NCBI RefSeq assembly: GCF_025499425.1 | Contig: NZ_JAIMCB010000002.1 | Location: 124,001 to 188,000 of the forward strand | DNA: 64,000 nucleotides | Direction of reading: 5' to 3' | Source of the DNA: Acidiferrimicrobium sp. IK | Lineage (GTDB): Bacteria; Actinomycetota; Acidimicrobiia; Acidimicrobiales; Palsa-688 | Shown: in pieces, positions 1-10,244 of the stretch | Position numbering within the stretch: position 1 is the first letter of the stretch | How the letters are laid out: each line of letters starts with the position of its first letter | Position numbers and translations under genes: made by a program | The notes under the pieces: generated by a model | What the model saw: only the letters and a program-made list of their open reading frames with translations | What the model was told of the DNA's origin: nothing | The model's database searches: none

Positions 1-1038
1 GTCGATGCGCCGGCACGCGGCGCGGTGACCGGCGCCCACTTGGGTCAGATCGGGCTCGGCCTCGTTGCACGCCGGTTCGCTCAGCGGGCAGCGGGGAGAG
101 AACGGGCAGCCCGGCGGAAGGTTGATCAGCGAGGGCGGGTTGCCGGGCACCGGGACCAGCCTGCCGTCCGACTCCGTCGACAGTCGGGGCATGGCGCCGA
201 GCAGACCGACGGTGTAGGGCATCCGGGGCCGGTAGAAGATGTCGTCCACCGAACCGAACTCCACCGGGCGCCCGGCGTACATCACGAGGACCTTGTCGGC
301 GCTGCCGGCCACCACACCGAGGTCGTGGGTGATGAGCACCATGCCCGCTCCGCTGTGGCGGCGGGCTTCCTCCATCGCCTCGAGGACCTGAGCTTGCACG
401 GTCACGTCGAGAGCGGTCGTCGGCTCGTCGGCGATGATCACGTCCGGGGAGTTGGCCACCGCGATGGCGATCACCGCTCGCTGACGCATCCCCCCGGAGA
501 ACTCGTGGGGAAAGGAGCGGACGCGCTCTTCGGGGTTCGGTATCCCGACCATCCTGAGCAGCTCGACGGAGCGCTCCATGGCGGCGTGCTTGGAGATCTT
601 GTTGTGGGCCCGGATCGCCTCGGCCAGCTGCCACCCCACCCGGTACACCGGGTTGAGGGAGGTCATCGGGTCCTGGAAGATCATGGCCAGTCCCCGGCCG
701 CGGATCTTCGCCAGCTTGCGGTTCTTCATGCCGATCAGCTCGACGCCCCGGTACTTGACCGACCCCGAGATCCGAGCGGTTTTGCCCAGCAGCCCCATGA
801 TGGCCAGAGACGTGACCGACTTGCCGGACCCGGACTCCCCGACGATCGCCAGCACCTCCTTCTCGGCCAGCGAGAAGGAGACGCCCCGCACCGCGTGGAC
901 GATGCCGTCGTCGGTCGGGAAGTCCACGGTGAGGTCGGTGACCTCGAGCAGGGGCGCGTCGTCGCGAAGGACGATGCCCTCCGCCGCCAGGTCCGCCTGC
1001 TCTTCGGGCGTGGCCAGCTGCTCGGACTCGGGGGCCAT
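1..1038 (-). CDS. Oligopeptide/dipeptide ABC transporter ATP-binding protein (OppD/DppD type), 3' end beyond window
   Basis: Cytoplasmic ATPase that powers the peptide importer encoded upstream. About 346 codons are visible and no stop is reached before the left edge. Reading the minus strand, the Walker A motif GESGSGKS lies near 810-835. The C-terminal part has the Cys-rich CPFSPRCP...AC stretch (about 60-130) typical of the oligopeptide-transporter C-terminal domain (OppD/DppD/OppF). The ATG at 1038-1036 overlaps the TAA of the preceding permease by one base (TAATG), so the genes are translationally coupled. It ends the visible order binding protein - permease - permease - ATPase. A second ATPase (OppF) probably follows outside the window. 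The substrate could also be nickel or another small ligand; family assignment is secure, substrate is not. Confidence 0.9.
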   Translation of the reverse strand, partial: MAPESEQLATPEEQADLAAEGIVLRDDAPLLEVTDLTVDFPTDDGIVHAVRGVSFSLAEKEVLAIVGESGSGKSVTSLAIMGLLGKTARISGSVKYRGVELIGMKNRKLAKIRGRGLAMIFQDPMTSLNPVYRVGWQLAEAIRAHNKISKHAAMERSVELLRMVGIPNPEERVRSFPHEFSGGMRQRAVIAIAVANSPDVIIADEPTTALDVTVQAQVLEAMEEARRHSGAGMVLITHDLGVVAGSADKVLVMYAGRPVEFGSVDDIFYRPRMPYTVGLLGAMPRLSTESDGRLVPVPGNPPSLINLPPGCPFSPRCPLSEPACNEAEPDLTQVGAGHRAACRRID

Positions 1039-2048
1039 TACGCCCGTACCCGCGTCTGGCCCGGGTCGAAGGCGTCCCGGAGGCCGTCGCCGACGAAGTT
1101 GACGGTGAGGCAGATCAAGATGATGAAGATACCCGGGAAGTAGAACAACCACGGCCTGGTCTGCGACGCCTGGTCACCGAGGCTGATCAGCAGGCCGAGC
1201 GAGGTGTCGGGCTGCTGCACCCCGAGACCGATGAAGGACAGGATCGTTTCGGTCAGGATCGCCAGGGCGACGGTCAGGGTGGCGTTGACGATCACCGGGC
1301 CGACCACGCTCGGCAGGAGGTGACGGAAGATGATCCGCCGGTCGCTGGCCCCGAGGGCCCGGGCCGCGTCGACGAACTCCTTCTCGCGAAGCGACAGGAA
1401 CACGCCGCGCACGATCCGGCAGATGGACGTCCACAGCAGCAGGGCGAGGATGATGGCGATGGATATCCACCCGTTGCTCGACCCGACGGTGAACTTGTAG
1501 GCGATGGCACCGGCGATGGCCACCAGCGGGAACACCAAGAACAGGTCGGTCAGCCGCATGATCAGCGAGTCGATCCAGCCCCGGTAGTAGCCGGCCACCG
1601 CGCCGAGCACGGTGCCGATCACCGTGGAGAGCCCCGCGGTCATAAGGGCGATGAGGCAGCTCTTCTGGGCGCCGCGAAGCACCTGGGCGAAGGTGTCGAT
1701 GCCGAGCTCGTTGGTCCCCATCGGGTGCTTCCAGTGGGTCAGCTGCCCCCAGTGGAAGCTGCCGTTGAAGTACGGCCACCACGTCGGGCGCACCGAGTTG
1801 TCGGGTGTCTCCTGCTTGTAGGTGTAGTGCCAGATGTGACCCCCGAAGAAGGCCATGAAAAACAGCACCAGCAGCACGATGAGGCTGGCGATGGCCAGGC
1901 GATGGTGGAAGAAGCGGGTGAGGACGATCCGCCGCTGCGACTTGGCGACGACGGTGAACTCCCGCTCCGGACCGCCCGGCGGTGTGGCCATGGCCATCCC
2001 CTCGCTGGCGGCGGCCGCCTGGGTGTGGGCGGCGTCGAGATCGGCCAT
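1038..2048 (-). CDS. Peptide ABC transporter permease (OppC/DppC type)
   Basis: Inner-membrane permease, 336 aa, second half of the importer channel. The N-terminus is a cytoplasmic stretch of about 60 residues, followed by a first membrane helix (about 65-85) and a periplasmic loop. A five-helix BPD_transp_1 domain follows, with the EAA-type loop around EFVDAARALGASDRRIIFRHLLP. It ends in VNFVGDGLRDAFDP, very typical of OppC/DppC. The start at 2048 was chosen because its ATG overlaps the stop of the upstream permease (TGATG). Longer readings to 2585 are out-of-frame shadow of that gene. Substrate not determined. Confidence 0.93.
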   Translation of the reverse strand: MADLDAAHTQAAAASEGMAMATPPGGPEREFTVVAKSQRRIVLTRFFHHRLAIASLIVLLVLFFMAFFGGHIWHYTYKQETPDNSVRPTWWPYFNGSFHWGQLTHWKHPMGTNELGIDTFAQVLRGAQKSCLIALMTAGLSTVIGTVLGAVAGYYRGWIDSLIMRLTDLFLVFPLVAIAGAIAYKFTVGSSNGWISIAIILALLLWTSICRIVRGVFLSLREKEFVDAARALGASDRRIIFRHLLPSVVGPVIVNATLTVALAILTETILSFIGLGVQQPDTSLGLLISLGDQASQTRPWLFYFPGIFIILICLTVNFVGDGLRDAFDPGQTRVRA

Positions 2049-3022
2049 CAGCGGATCCTCGGGTCGAGCACGCCGTAGATGATGTCGGCGAGCAGGTTGA
2101 ACAGGATGACGATCACCGCGGTGATCATCAGCCACCCGAGCAGCAGGTTGACGTCGACCCGCTTGACCGCGTTGACCAGCTCTAGGCCCATTCCCCGCCA
2201 CCCGAACACCGTCTCGGTGCCGATGGCGCCGCTGAAGAACGCGGCCAGGTCGATGGCCACGATCGTCACCGTCGGGATCAAGGCGTTGCGCAGGGAGTGG
2301 CGGAACAGGACCCGGGTCGGCGAGATGCCTTTCGCCCGGGCCAGGCGCACGTAGTCGGAGTTCAACACGTCGAGCATCGAGGCGCGCTGGTAGCGGCTCC
2401 ACGACGCGATCTGGATGAGCGTCAGGGTGATCACCGGCAGGTACAGGTGACCGAGGATGTTGCCCATGTTGGAGAAGAAGCCGCCGGTCAACCCCGGCGT
2501 CTGGTCGCCGAGGGTGAAGAAGTACGTGTGGTGGACCGCCTGGTTGATCTTGATCCCGATGATCTTGAGCAGGCCGGCCAGCCACACCACCGGGATGGAG
2601 AAGAAGAGGAACCCGAACGCGGTCGTCGAGTAGTCGATGAAGCTGTACTGGCGGACCGCGCTCACCACCCCGAGCAGGATCCCGATGACCACCGACAACA
2701 ACGCGGCGAGGGCGATCATCCGCAGCGTCACGCCGAGCGCCTGGAACAGCTCCGCACGGACCTGACTTCCGCCGATCGTCGTGCCGAAGTCGCCCCGCAC
2801 GAAGTGGCTGATCCAGATCCCGTAGCGCTGGAAGACGTTGTCGTCGAGGTGCAGCCGGGCCCGCTGGGCCAGGATCGTCGACTTGGGCGTCTTCGGGTTG
2901 AGCAGCAGGTTGGCCAGCGGGTTGCCCATGTTGACCGCGATCACAAACACCAAGAACGACGCCACGATGAGCACCGGTATCGAGACCAACACTCGCCGCA
3001 GCACAAACCGTGCGACGTCCAT
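2048..3022 (-). CDS. Peptide ABC transporter permease (OppB/DppB type)
   Basis: Inner-membrane permease, 324 aa. It opens with RFVLRRVLVSIPVL, the usual OppB/DppB first helix. It contains the EAA-type loop SDYVRLARAKGISPTRVLFRHSLRN and ends YGVLDPRIR, the usual C-terminus. The ATG at 3022 was preferred over the ATG 63 nt upstream because GGAAGG lies a few bases before it. It overlaps the OppC-like gene by one base (TGATG). It forms the translocation pore with the downstream permease. A strong stem-loop separates it from the binding-protein gene. Confidence 0.93.
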   Translation of the reverse strand: MDVARFVLRRVLVSIPVLIVASFLVFVIAVNMGNPLANLLLNPKTPKSTILAQRARLHLDDNVFQRYGIWISHFVRGDFGTTIGGSQVRAELFQALGVTLRMIALAALLSVVIGILLGVVSAVRQYSFIDYSTTAFGFLFFSIPVVWLAGLLKIIGIKINQAVHHTYFFTLGDQTPGLTGGFFSNMGNILGHLYLPVITLTLIQIASWSRYQRASMLDVLNSDYVRLARAKGISPTRVLFRHSLRNALIPTVTIVAIDLAAFFSGAIGTETVFGWRGMGLELVNAVKRVDVNLLLGWLMITAVIVILFNLLADIIYGVLDPRIR

Positions 3023-3046
3023 GTCACCTTCCTTGTCTGTTGGATC

Positions 3047-3085
3047 GTGCCGGAGGGGGACCGGCGAACGGCCCCCCTCCGGCAC
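3047..3085 (-). terminator. Intercistronic stem-loop between binding-protein and permease genes
   Basis: GTGCCGGAGGGGG at 3047-3059 pairs perfectly over 13 bp with CCCCCTCCGGCAC at 3073-3085, with a 13-nt loop. No T-run follows. In many peptide-importer operons a hairpin here lowers downstream expression and protects the binding-protein mRNA. That role is inferred from position. Confidence 0.6.
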
Positions 3086-3099
3086 TCACCGGTTACGTA

Positions 3100-4815
3100 C
3101 TAGGCCTTCTCGGCCCACTGCTCCATGTTGTAGGTGGAGCTTTCGGCGGTGGCATTGACCTGGAAGTTCACGTACTTGTTCTGGTAGACGATGGCGACCG
3201 GGCGCTGGAAGAGCGGAAGGTTGTAGAACGTCTTCCAGAGCTGGGCGTCGACCTGGTTGTAGATCGCGGTCCGAGCCGTCGTGTCCAGGGTGTTGTCGGC
3301 CTGGGTGATCAGCTTGTCCACGGTCGGGTCGGAGTACCCGTCGTAGTTGGAGCTGCCCGCACCGGTGCTGGTGTTGGCCGTCTGGTAGATGGCGTCGTTG
3401 CCGGAGAGGAACGGCGTGTTGACCCAGGCGAAGATGATCATGTCGAAGTTGCCCTTGCTGAGCGCGTCGCCCAGCGAGCTGACATCGGTCTCGGTCGCCT
3501 TGATCCCGAGGGGGGCGATCGAGTTGATCACGAACTGCTCTTCGCTCGAGCGCAGCGCGTTGCCGGCGGTCGAGGAGATCCGCATGGTGACCGCCTGGCC
3601 GCCCTTGGTCAGCTGGCCGCCGTTGAGCGTGTAGCCGGCCGCCTGCAGCACCGACTTGGCCTTGGCGATGTCAGCCGAGGAGTACAGGCCGCCCGAGTTG
3701 TCCTGGTAGCCGGGCTGGCCGGGCACGAGGACGTGGTTTTCGAGAGGCGTCACCGTCGAGTCGAACTGGCCGACGGTCTTGGCGATCAGCTGCTTGCGGT
3801 CGACCGCCAGCATGATGGCCTGGCGGATCGCCGGGTCCTTCAGCCACTTGTTGGTCTCGTTGAAGTCCAGGTGCTCGAACTCGAGGCCGTCCTTCTGCGA
3901 GTAGGTGACGCCGCTTAGCTGCTTGAGCGAGTTGACCAAGTCGAGCTGCGGGGTGAGGATCCCGCCATTGATCTCGTTGTTCTGCAGAGCCGGGACGATC
4001 TGCGACGAGTCGGTCAAGAACCGGAACGTCACCGACGCCAGGTTGGCCGGCGGACCCCAGTACTTCGGGTTGCGGACCAGGGTCAGCGAAGTGCCCTTGT
4101 TGTAGTTGGACACCATGAACGGGCCGCCCGACACCAGGTCCTTGACCGGGTCGGTGAAGCCGTCGTTGTAGGGCACGGTCTGCGCGATGTGGGCGGGCAG
4201 CACCGGGTCGTCAGCGCCGAAGAGCCCCTTCCAGTCCGGGTAGGGCGTCGAGAAGACGACCTGGACCTGGTAGGGGTCGTTGTTGTACTCGCCGATGGTC
4301 TTGATCTGCGAGTAGCCGCTGGTGCTGGCCGGCGCGAACGCCTTGCCGCCGACGTCCTTGTACTGGGGCAGGCCGGACTGGGCCTGGTACGAGTAGACGA
4401 AGTCCTTGTAGGTGATCGGGACGCCGTCGGACCACACCGCCTTGGGGTTGATGTGGTAGAGGATCGTCTGCGGGTTGGAGCTGGTCTGCGTAGCCGACAG
4501 CATGAAGTTGCTGTCCAGCTGCGTCGTGTAGTTGGGCAGCGTGTGGAACACCGACGGCCACACCCGGTCGACGATGTTGATGCAGGCCTCTTCGTTGCCG
4601 TCGCTGGACGTGCAGTTGAAGTTGGTCGGCTCCTGGTCGATCTCGAGAGTGAAGGTCCCGTTGGGGTTGAACTTGCTGGCGGCCGTACCGCTACTGCCGC
4701 CGGCGGTCGTCGGTGACGACCCTGTGGACTTGCCGCTGCTGCCGCACGCGGCCGCGACGAGTGCCAGTGACACCGCCGCCGACGCCAGAAGCGTCGTTCG
4801 CCTCAATCGAAGCAC
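3100..4815 (-). CDS. Peptide ABC transporter substrate-binding lipoprotein (family 5)
   Basis: Extracytoplasmic solute receptor of the importer, 571 aa. The GTG at 4815 is favoured: AGGAGG lies about 10 nt upstream and the product starts VLRLRRTTLLASAAVSLALV, a clean signal peptide. It ends in a lipobox (VAAAC), so the mature protein is a lipoprotein. A Ser/Thr/Gly-rich linker follows, then an SBP_bac_5 fold with WSDGVPITYKDFVYS, RNPKYW and the long C-terminal lobe (LAVDRKQLIAKTVGQ). Family and localisation are clear. Peptide length or identity cannot be read from sequence. Confidence 0.93.
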   Translation of the reverse strand: MLRLRRTTLLASAAVSLALVAAACGSSGKSTGSSPTTAGGSSGTAASKFNPNGTFTLEIDQEPTNFNCTSSDGNEEACINIVDRVWPSVFHTLPNYTTQLDSNFMLSATQTSSNPQTILYHINPKAVWSDGVPITYKDFVYSYQAQSGLPQYKDVGGKAFAPASTSGYSQIKTIGEYNNDPYQVQVVFSTPYPDWKGLFGADDPVLPAHIAQTVPYNDGFTDPVKDLVSGGPFMVSNYNKGTSLTLVRNPKYWGPPANLASVTFRFLTDSSQIVPALQNNEINGGILTPQLDLVNSLKQLSGVTYSQKDGLEFEHLDFNETNKWLKDPAIRQAIMLAVDRKQLIAKTVGQFDSTVTPLENHVLVPGQPGYQDNSGGLYSSADIAKAKSVLQAAGYTLNGGQLTKGGQAVTMRISSTAGNALRSSEEQFVINSIAPLGIKATETDVSSLGDALSKGNFDMIIFAWVNTPFLSGNDAIYQTANTSTGAGSSNYDGYSDPTVDKLITQADNTLDTTARTAIYNQVDAQLWKTFYNLPLFQRPVAIVYQNKYVNFQVNATAESSTYNMEQWAEKA

Positions 4816-4839
4816 GTTTTCGGGATCCTCCTGTCGGGT

Positions 4840-4864
4840 GCACCCCCACCTGCGTGGAGGGTGC
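4840..4864 (-). terminator. Hairpin between secG and the binding-protein gene
   Basis: GCACCCCCAC (4840-4849) pairs with GTGGAGGGTGC (4854-4864) apart from one bulged A. It may terminate the secG transcript or sit in the leader of the binding-protein mRNA, whose ribosome site follows at once. No T-run is present. Confidence 0.4.
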
Positions 4865-4929
4865 GATCTGATGTTCACCTATCGCCGAACCCGAGCAGCG
4901 GAGCTGCCCGAGGTCCGCCACGCTCCCCC

Positions 4930-5160
4930 CTACTGCAGACGGATGGCGAGAATGACGGTGGTAAAACAGAAGACAACGGCGCAGACGATGGTCGCCCGGT
5001 CGAGGTTGCGCTCGACGACGGTGGAGCCGGCGGCTGCGGACCCGAGCCCGCCTCCGAACATCTCCGACAGGCCGCCGCCCTTCCCGCTGTGAAGCAAGAC
5101 CATCACGATGAGTGCCATGGACACGATGATGTGGATTGCGACTACCGCGATGGTCAACAC
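4930..5160 (-). CDS. secG: Protein translocase subunit SecG
   Basis: Small inner-membrane subunit of the SecYEG export channel, 76 aa. Two hydrophobic helices (about residues 3-24 and 54-73) flank the diagnostic cytoplasmic motif LLHSGKGGGLSEMFGGG. It lies downstream of gap-pgk-tpiA on the same strand, its usual place in Actinomycetota. A 136-bp gap separates it from tpiA, so it may have its own promoter; I see no convincing hexamers there. Confidence 0.95.
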   Translation of the reverse strand: MLTIAVVAIHIIVSMALIVMVLLHSGKGGGLSEMFGGGLGSAAAGSTVVERNLDRATIVCAVVFCFTTVILAIRLQ

Positions 5161-5296
5161 GGGGAGCCCCCTTCTGTTTCTTAGCCGACATTCAGGTGGC
5201 GGGAAGGCAACATAGCACCGCGCTCCGGCCGATTCGAGACAGGTGTGTTAAGGCCTGGCTGCTCTTGTAACAGACGCTCCGGACCGTTCAGGGTTC

Positions 5297-6073
5297 TCAG
5301 CCTGGGCGCAGCTGGGTGATCAGGCGAGCGAACACCTCGGCGTCGAGGCTGGCCCCGCCGACGAGAGCCCCGTCGACGTCGGGGCCGCCGAGCATGTCGG
5401 CGACGTTGTCGGGGTTGACCGAGCCGCCGTATTGGATGCGGACGCCGGCGCCGGCTTCGGACCCGTGGTCGGCGACGACCGCCGCCCGCAGCGCCGCCGC
5501 CATCGCCTGGGCATCGTCGGGGGTGGCGGTTCGGCCGGTCCCGATGGCCCAGATCGGCTCGTAGGCCACTACGAGCGAAGCCACCGCCTCAGGCGCGACC
5601 GAGCGGAGCGCCGCCTCGAGCTGGCCGACGACGAGATCCTCGGCCCCGCCGGCTTCGCGCTGCTCCTCGTTCTCGCCGACGCAGATGATCGGGGTCATGC
5701 CCGCCGCCAGGACGGCCCGCACCTTCTTGCTCACCGTCTCGTCGGTCTCGCCGAAGTACTGGCGGCGCTCGGAGTGGCCGACGATGACGTAGCTCACGTT
5801 GAGCTTGGCCAGCATCAGCGGGCTGATCTCCCCGGTGAACGCCCCCTTCTGCTCCCAGTGCACGTCCTGGGCCCCTAGGGCTACTGGGATCCTGTCGGCG
5901 TCGAGCACCGTCTGCACGGAGCGCAGGGCGGTGAACGCCGGGTGCAGCGACACGTCCGTGCGACGGTGGTCTTCGGCGTCGAGGCTGAACGCCAGCTTCT
6001 GCACGAAAGCGATGGCGTCGAGATGGGTGTGGTGCATCTTCCAGTTGCCCGACACCAGCGGCTTCCTGCTCAC
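5297..6073 (-). CDS. tpiA: Triosephosphate isomerase
   Basis: Interconverts dihydroxyacetone phosphate and glyceraldehyde-3-phosphate in glycolysis; cytosolic, 258 aa. Catalytic residues are visible: N10 and K12 in GNWKM, H100 in VIVGHSERR and E172 in AYEPIWAIGTG. The phosphate loop is QYGGSV. The GTG start lies 10 nt after the pgk stop, consistent with a gap-pgk-tpiA operon. Confidence 0.97.
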   Translation of the reverse strand: MSRKPLVSGNWKMHHTHLDAIAFVQKLAFSLDAEDHRRTDVSLHPAFTALRSVQTVLDADRIPVALGAQDVHWEQKGAFTGEISPLMLAKLNVSYVIVGHSERRQYFGETDETVSKKVRAVLAAGMTPIICVGENEEQREAGGAEDLVVGQLEAALRSVAPEAVASLVVAYEPIWAIGTGRTATPDDAQAMAAALRAAVVADHGSEAGAGVRIQYGGSVNPDNVADMLGGPDVDGALVGGASLDAEVFARLITQLRPG

Positions 6074-6083
6074 GCCGCTGCAC

Positions 6084-7231
6084 TCATGACGAGACCGACT
6101 CGCGCAGCGCGGCGAGCCCCGGAAGGTCCCCCCGCTCTAGGTACTCGAGGGAGGCGCCGCCGCCGGTCGACACGTGGTCGACCTGGTCGGCCAGACCGAA
6201 GCTGGCCAGGGCGGCGGCGGAGTCACCGCCTCCGACGACGGTGAACGCCCGGGTCGCGGCCACCGCCTCGGCCACAGCTCGGGTACCCGCCGCGAAGCGC
6301 GGGTCCTCGAAGACGCCCATCGGCCCGTTCCAAAACACGGTGGACGCCCCGGCGATGGCGTCGGCGAAGTCGGCGGCGGTCCCGGGTCCGATGTCGACGC
6401 CGGTCCATCCCTCTGGCACCTCGGCGCCGACCTGGCGCACCTCCCCGCTCGGCTCGACCCCGGCGCCGAACTGCCCGCCGGGGCTGAGGACCGTCAAGTC
6501 GCCGGGCAACAAGATCGGCGTCGACGCTTTGAGCAGCCGCGCGCAGTTGTCGACCTGGTCGGCCTCGAGTAGCGACGCTCCGACCCGGTGCCCCTGGGCC
6601 GCCAGGAACGTGAAGCACATCCCGCCGCCGACGATCAGCGCGTCGACTTTGTCCATGAGGGCCTCGATGACCCCCAGCTTGTCGCTGACCTTGCTGCCGC
6701 CGAGCACCGCGACGAAGGGGCGCTTCGCCCCCTCGAGCAGGGTGTCGAGTACCTCCACCTCCCGTGCCAGCACCCGGCCGGCGGCCGACGGGAGGCGGGT
6801 CGGAGGCCCGACGATTGACGCGTGGGCTCGGTGGGCGGCGCCGAACGCATCGTTGACGTAGAGGTCCTGGCCCTCGACCAGGCGGTCCACCGTCTCCGGG
6901 GATCCTTTCTCCTCTCCTGGGTCGAACCGCAGGTTCTCGAGCAGCTCGACCTTGCCGGCGTCGGCCCCGGCAGCCTCCAGCAGCTCGATCAGGCGCACCC
7001 GGACCGGGTCCATCGAGTACTTCGGGTTGGGCTGCCCCTTGGGGCGTCCGAGGTGGCTGCAGGTCGTTACCTTGGCCGCGCCGTGGTCCAGCAGCCAGGT
7101 TATGGTCTCGATCGGCAACCGGATGCGCAGGTCGTCGGTGATCCGACCGCCGCTCATCGGGACGTTGAAGTCGCAGCGCACCAGGACCCGCTTGCCGGCG
7201 GGCGACGGCAGGTCCTCGAGGAGGGGGAGCT

Positions 7232-7235
<4 letters not shown>
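6084..7235 (-). CDS. pgk: Phosphoglycerate kinase
   Basis: Transfers phosphate from 1,3-bisphosphoglycerate to ADP; cytosolic, 383 aa, slightly short of the usual 390-400. It begins VKLPLLEDL and has VLVRCDFNVP (substrate Asp/Asn), SHLGRP, NDAFGAAHRAHAS, the hinge VLGGSKVSDKL and the nucleotide loop GGGDSAAAL. The GTG at 7235 overlaps the gap TGA by 4 nt (GTGA). The longer reading to 7787 is gap antisense and was discarded. Confidence 0.97.
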
Positions 7236-8242
<1,007 letters not shown>

Positions 8243-8409
8243 GATGCGCTCCCTTTGCCGGTTCCTCTGGGTGCTCGAATCCACGATCCGCCGGCACAGC
8301 ACCCATGTCGGGCCGGCGGCCGAGCAGCCTCCTGCTCACCCCATGACAGTCGATGAACCCCCTCCCTGGCAATTGCTGCGCGTTCTCGCTGCTGGACGGC
8401 GGTGGCGGT

Positions 8410-9312
8410 TCAAAGGAGGGAGCGGAGGGCCTCCGCCAGGAGGCCGGCGTCGTGGCCGGCGTAGGGGTCGAGCGCCAGGTCCCGGGTTAGCAGCCGGGGC
8501 CCGGCGGCGCCCAGCTCGGGGGGCGGCTCACCGTCGGGCGCGCCCCACCAGCGAGGGTCGCAAAGCACCGCGTCGACGTTGATGCCGTGGTCGACGAGGG
8601 CCTGCAGGTGGTCGAGGGGCCGGTAGCCGGTGGTCTCGGGGATCTCCGGGCGGAGGTTGCAGACATACACCCGCCCTCCTGCCCGCCCGGCCAGCGCGGC
8701 GGCGATGTCGGGCACGACGCACGCCGCCAGCACGCTGGTGAACAAGCTCCCCGGCCCGAGGATCACCTGGTCGGCGCGAGCGATGGCGTCGCGCGCCGCG
8801 GCGGGCGCCGGTGCGTCCGGCGGGAGCACGTGGAGGTCGCGCACCTCTCCCTCGGCCTCCTGGATCCGCACCTGGCCGCGGACCTCGACGCCCCCCATGG
8901 AGCCGACCAGGTCGACCGCCTCGACGGTCGCCGGTAACACCTGGGCGTCGGCGTTGAGCAACTCCGCGGCCAGTCTGAGAGCCTCGGCGAACTCGCCGGT
9001 CACGCCGGCCAAGCCGGCGATGATGAGGTTGCCGAGCGCATGGCCGGCCAGGTCGCCGCCCGCCTCGTCGGGGAAGCGGTACTCGAAGGCCCCGGCCCAC
9101 GGAGAGTTGGGCTCCGCCACCGCCACCAGGCAGCGGCGGAGATCGCCGGGGGCCGGGATGGCGAACTGGCGCCGCAGCCGGCCGCTCGACCCGCCGTCGT
9201 CGGCCACCGACACGATCGCGGTCAGGTCGCCGGCGTAGGTGCGCGCCGCCCGCAGCGTGGCGGACAGGCCGTGACCTCCCCCGATGGCGACGACCCGGGG
9301 GCCGCCGCTCAA
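8410..9312 (-). CDS. yvcK: YvcK/CofD-like gluconeogenesis factor
   Basis: UDP-sugar-binding protein of the CofD-like fold that affects carbon flux and cell-wall growth in other bacteria; 300 aa, cytosolic. Family motifs: VVAIGGGHGLSATLRA near the N-terminus, VSVADDGGSSGRLR, APGDLRRCL, EFAEALRLAAELL and ILGPGSLFTSVLAA. The best start is TTG at 9312, which overlaps the rapZ TGA by 4 nt (TTGA); there is no closer ATG or GTG in frame. It follows rapZ, as in other Gram-positives, but whiA is not behind it. Confidence 0.93.
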   Translation of the reverse strand: MSGGPRVVAIGGGHGLSATLRAARTYAGDLTAIVSVADDGGSSGRLRRQFAIPAPGDLRRCLVAVAEPNSPWAGAFEYRFPDEAGGDLAGHALGNLIIAGLAGVTGEFAEALRLAAELLNADAQVLPATVEAVDLVGSMGGVEVRGQVRIQEAEGEVRDLHVLPPDAPAPAAARDAIARADQVILGPGSLFTSVLAACVVPDIAAALAGRAGGRVYVCNLRPEIPETTGYRPLDHLQALVDHGINVDAVLCDPRWWGAPDGEPPPELGAAGPRLLTRDLALDPYAGHDAGLLAEALRSLL

Positions 9313-10154
9313 CGGGCGATGTCCCGGTGGTGCACCCCAGGATCGAAACCGTACGCGCGGACCCGGCGGGCCAGCTCCTCGACGATGGCCACCGAGCGGT
9401 GGTGGCCACCGGTACACCCGACCGCGATCGTCAGATACGACTTGCCCTCCTTGACGTACGCCGGGAGGAGGAACGCCAGGAGGTCGTCGAGCTTGGCGAT
9501 GAACTGCTTGGCGTCCTCGCTGCCAAGCACGTAGTCGCGGACCGGTTCGTCCAGGCCGGTGAGCGGTCGCAGCTCCTCGACCCAATGCGGGTTGGGCAGG
9601 AACCGGCAGTCGAACACGCTGTCGACGTCGAGAGGCACGCCGTGCTTGAACCCGAAGCTGAGCAGCGACAGCTGCATGGAATCGGACTCGTCCGCGGTGA
9701 ACAGGTCGTTCAGCCGCTCCCGGAGCTGGTGGACGTTGAGCTCGCTGGTGTCGACGACCACGTCGGCCAGCTCCCGGATCGGCTCGAGCCGCTCACGTTC
9801 CAACGCGATGGCCTCGGTGACCCCTTCGCGCCCGAGAGGGTGGCGCCGGCGGGTGCCCTCGAACCGCCTGATGAGGACCTCGTCGGTGGCCTCGAGAAAG
9901 AGCACCTTGACCCGCGACCCGACCCGCAGCTGGGTCACGGCCGCCTTGAGGTCCTCCAGCTGGCCGGCGTCCCGGCCGACCACTAGGGCCACCCGGTCGG
10001 TCTCGCTGCCCGGAGCGCCGACCAGCTCGGCCACCTTGGTGATCAGCGCGGTGGGCATGTTGTCGATGACGAACCACCCCATGTCCTCCAGGGTGGCGCC
10101 GGCCTGCGACCGGCCCGCTCCCGACAGCCCGGTGATGATCAGGTACTCGGCCAC
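9309..10154 (-). CDS. rapZ: RapZ/YvcJ family nucleotide-binding protein
   Basis: P-loop protein; in Enterobacteria it is an RNase adapter sensing glucosamine-6-phosphate, in Gram-positives its role is less clear. 281 aa. Walker A GLSGAGRS at residues 9-16, VIDNMP, the RLIDTSEL-like DVVVDTSELNVHQLR, and the C-terminal signature GCTGGHHRSV, the probable metabolite site. The GTG at 10154 gives the standard N-terminus MAEYLIITGLSG; the longer frame to 10205 adds a stretch without similarity. Overlaps yvcK by 4 nt. Confidence 0.94.
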   Translation of the reverse strand: MAEYLIITGLSGAGRSQAGATLEDMGWFVIDNMPTALITKVAELVGAPGSETDRVALVVGRDAGQLEDLKAAVTQLRVGSRVKVLFLEATDEVLIRRFEGTRRRHPLGREGVTEAIALERERLEPIRELADVVVDTSELNVHQLRERLNDLFTADESDSMQLSLLSFGFKHGVPLDVDSVFDCRFLPNPHWVEELRPLTGLDEPVRDYVLGSEDAKQFIAKLDDLLAFLLPAYVKEGKSYLTIAVGCTGGHHRSVAIVEELARRVRAYGFDPGVHHRDIAR

Positions 10155-10244
10155 GCCCCCATTGTGGCGGGGCGACGGTCGCAGGGTGGCGCCGCGTCGC
10201 CTCAACGGCGACGCGGCGGCCTTCCGGGCGGGGCGGGGGGACGA

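Noticed and set aside
25-1143. Plus-strand ORF opposite the peptide-transporter ATPase
   Set aside because: His/Arg/Gly-rich antisense shadow; the minus strand carries clear ABC ATPase motifs.
5161-5296. Possible tRNA between secG and tpiA
   Set aside because: No cloverleaf could be drawn; the GATTCGAGAC sequence lacks matching T-arm pairing.
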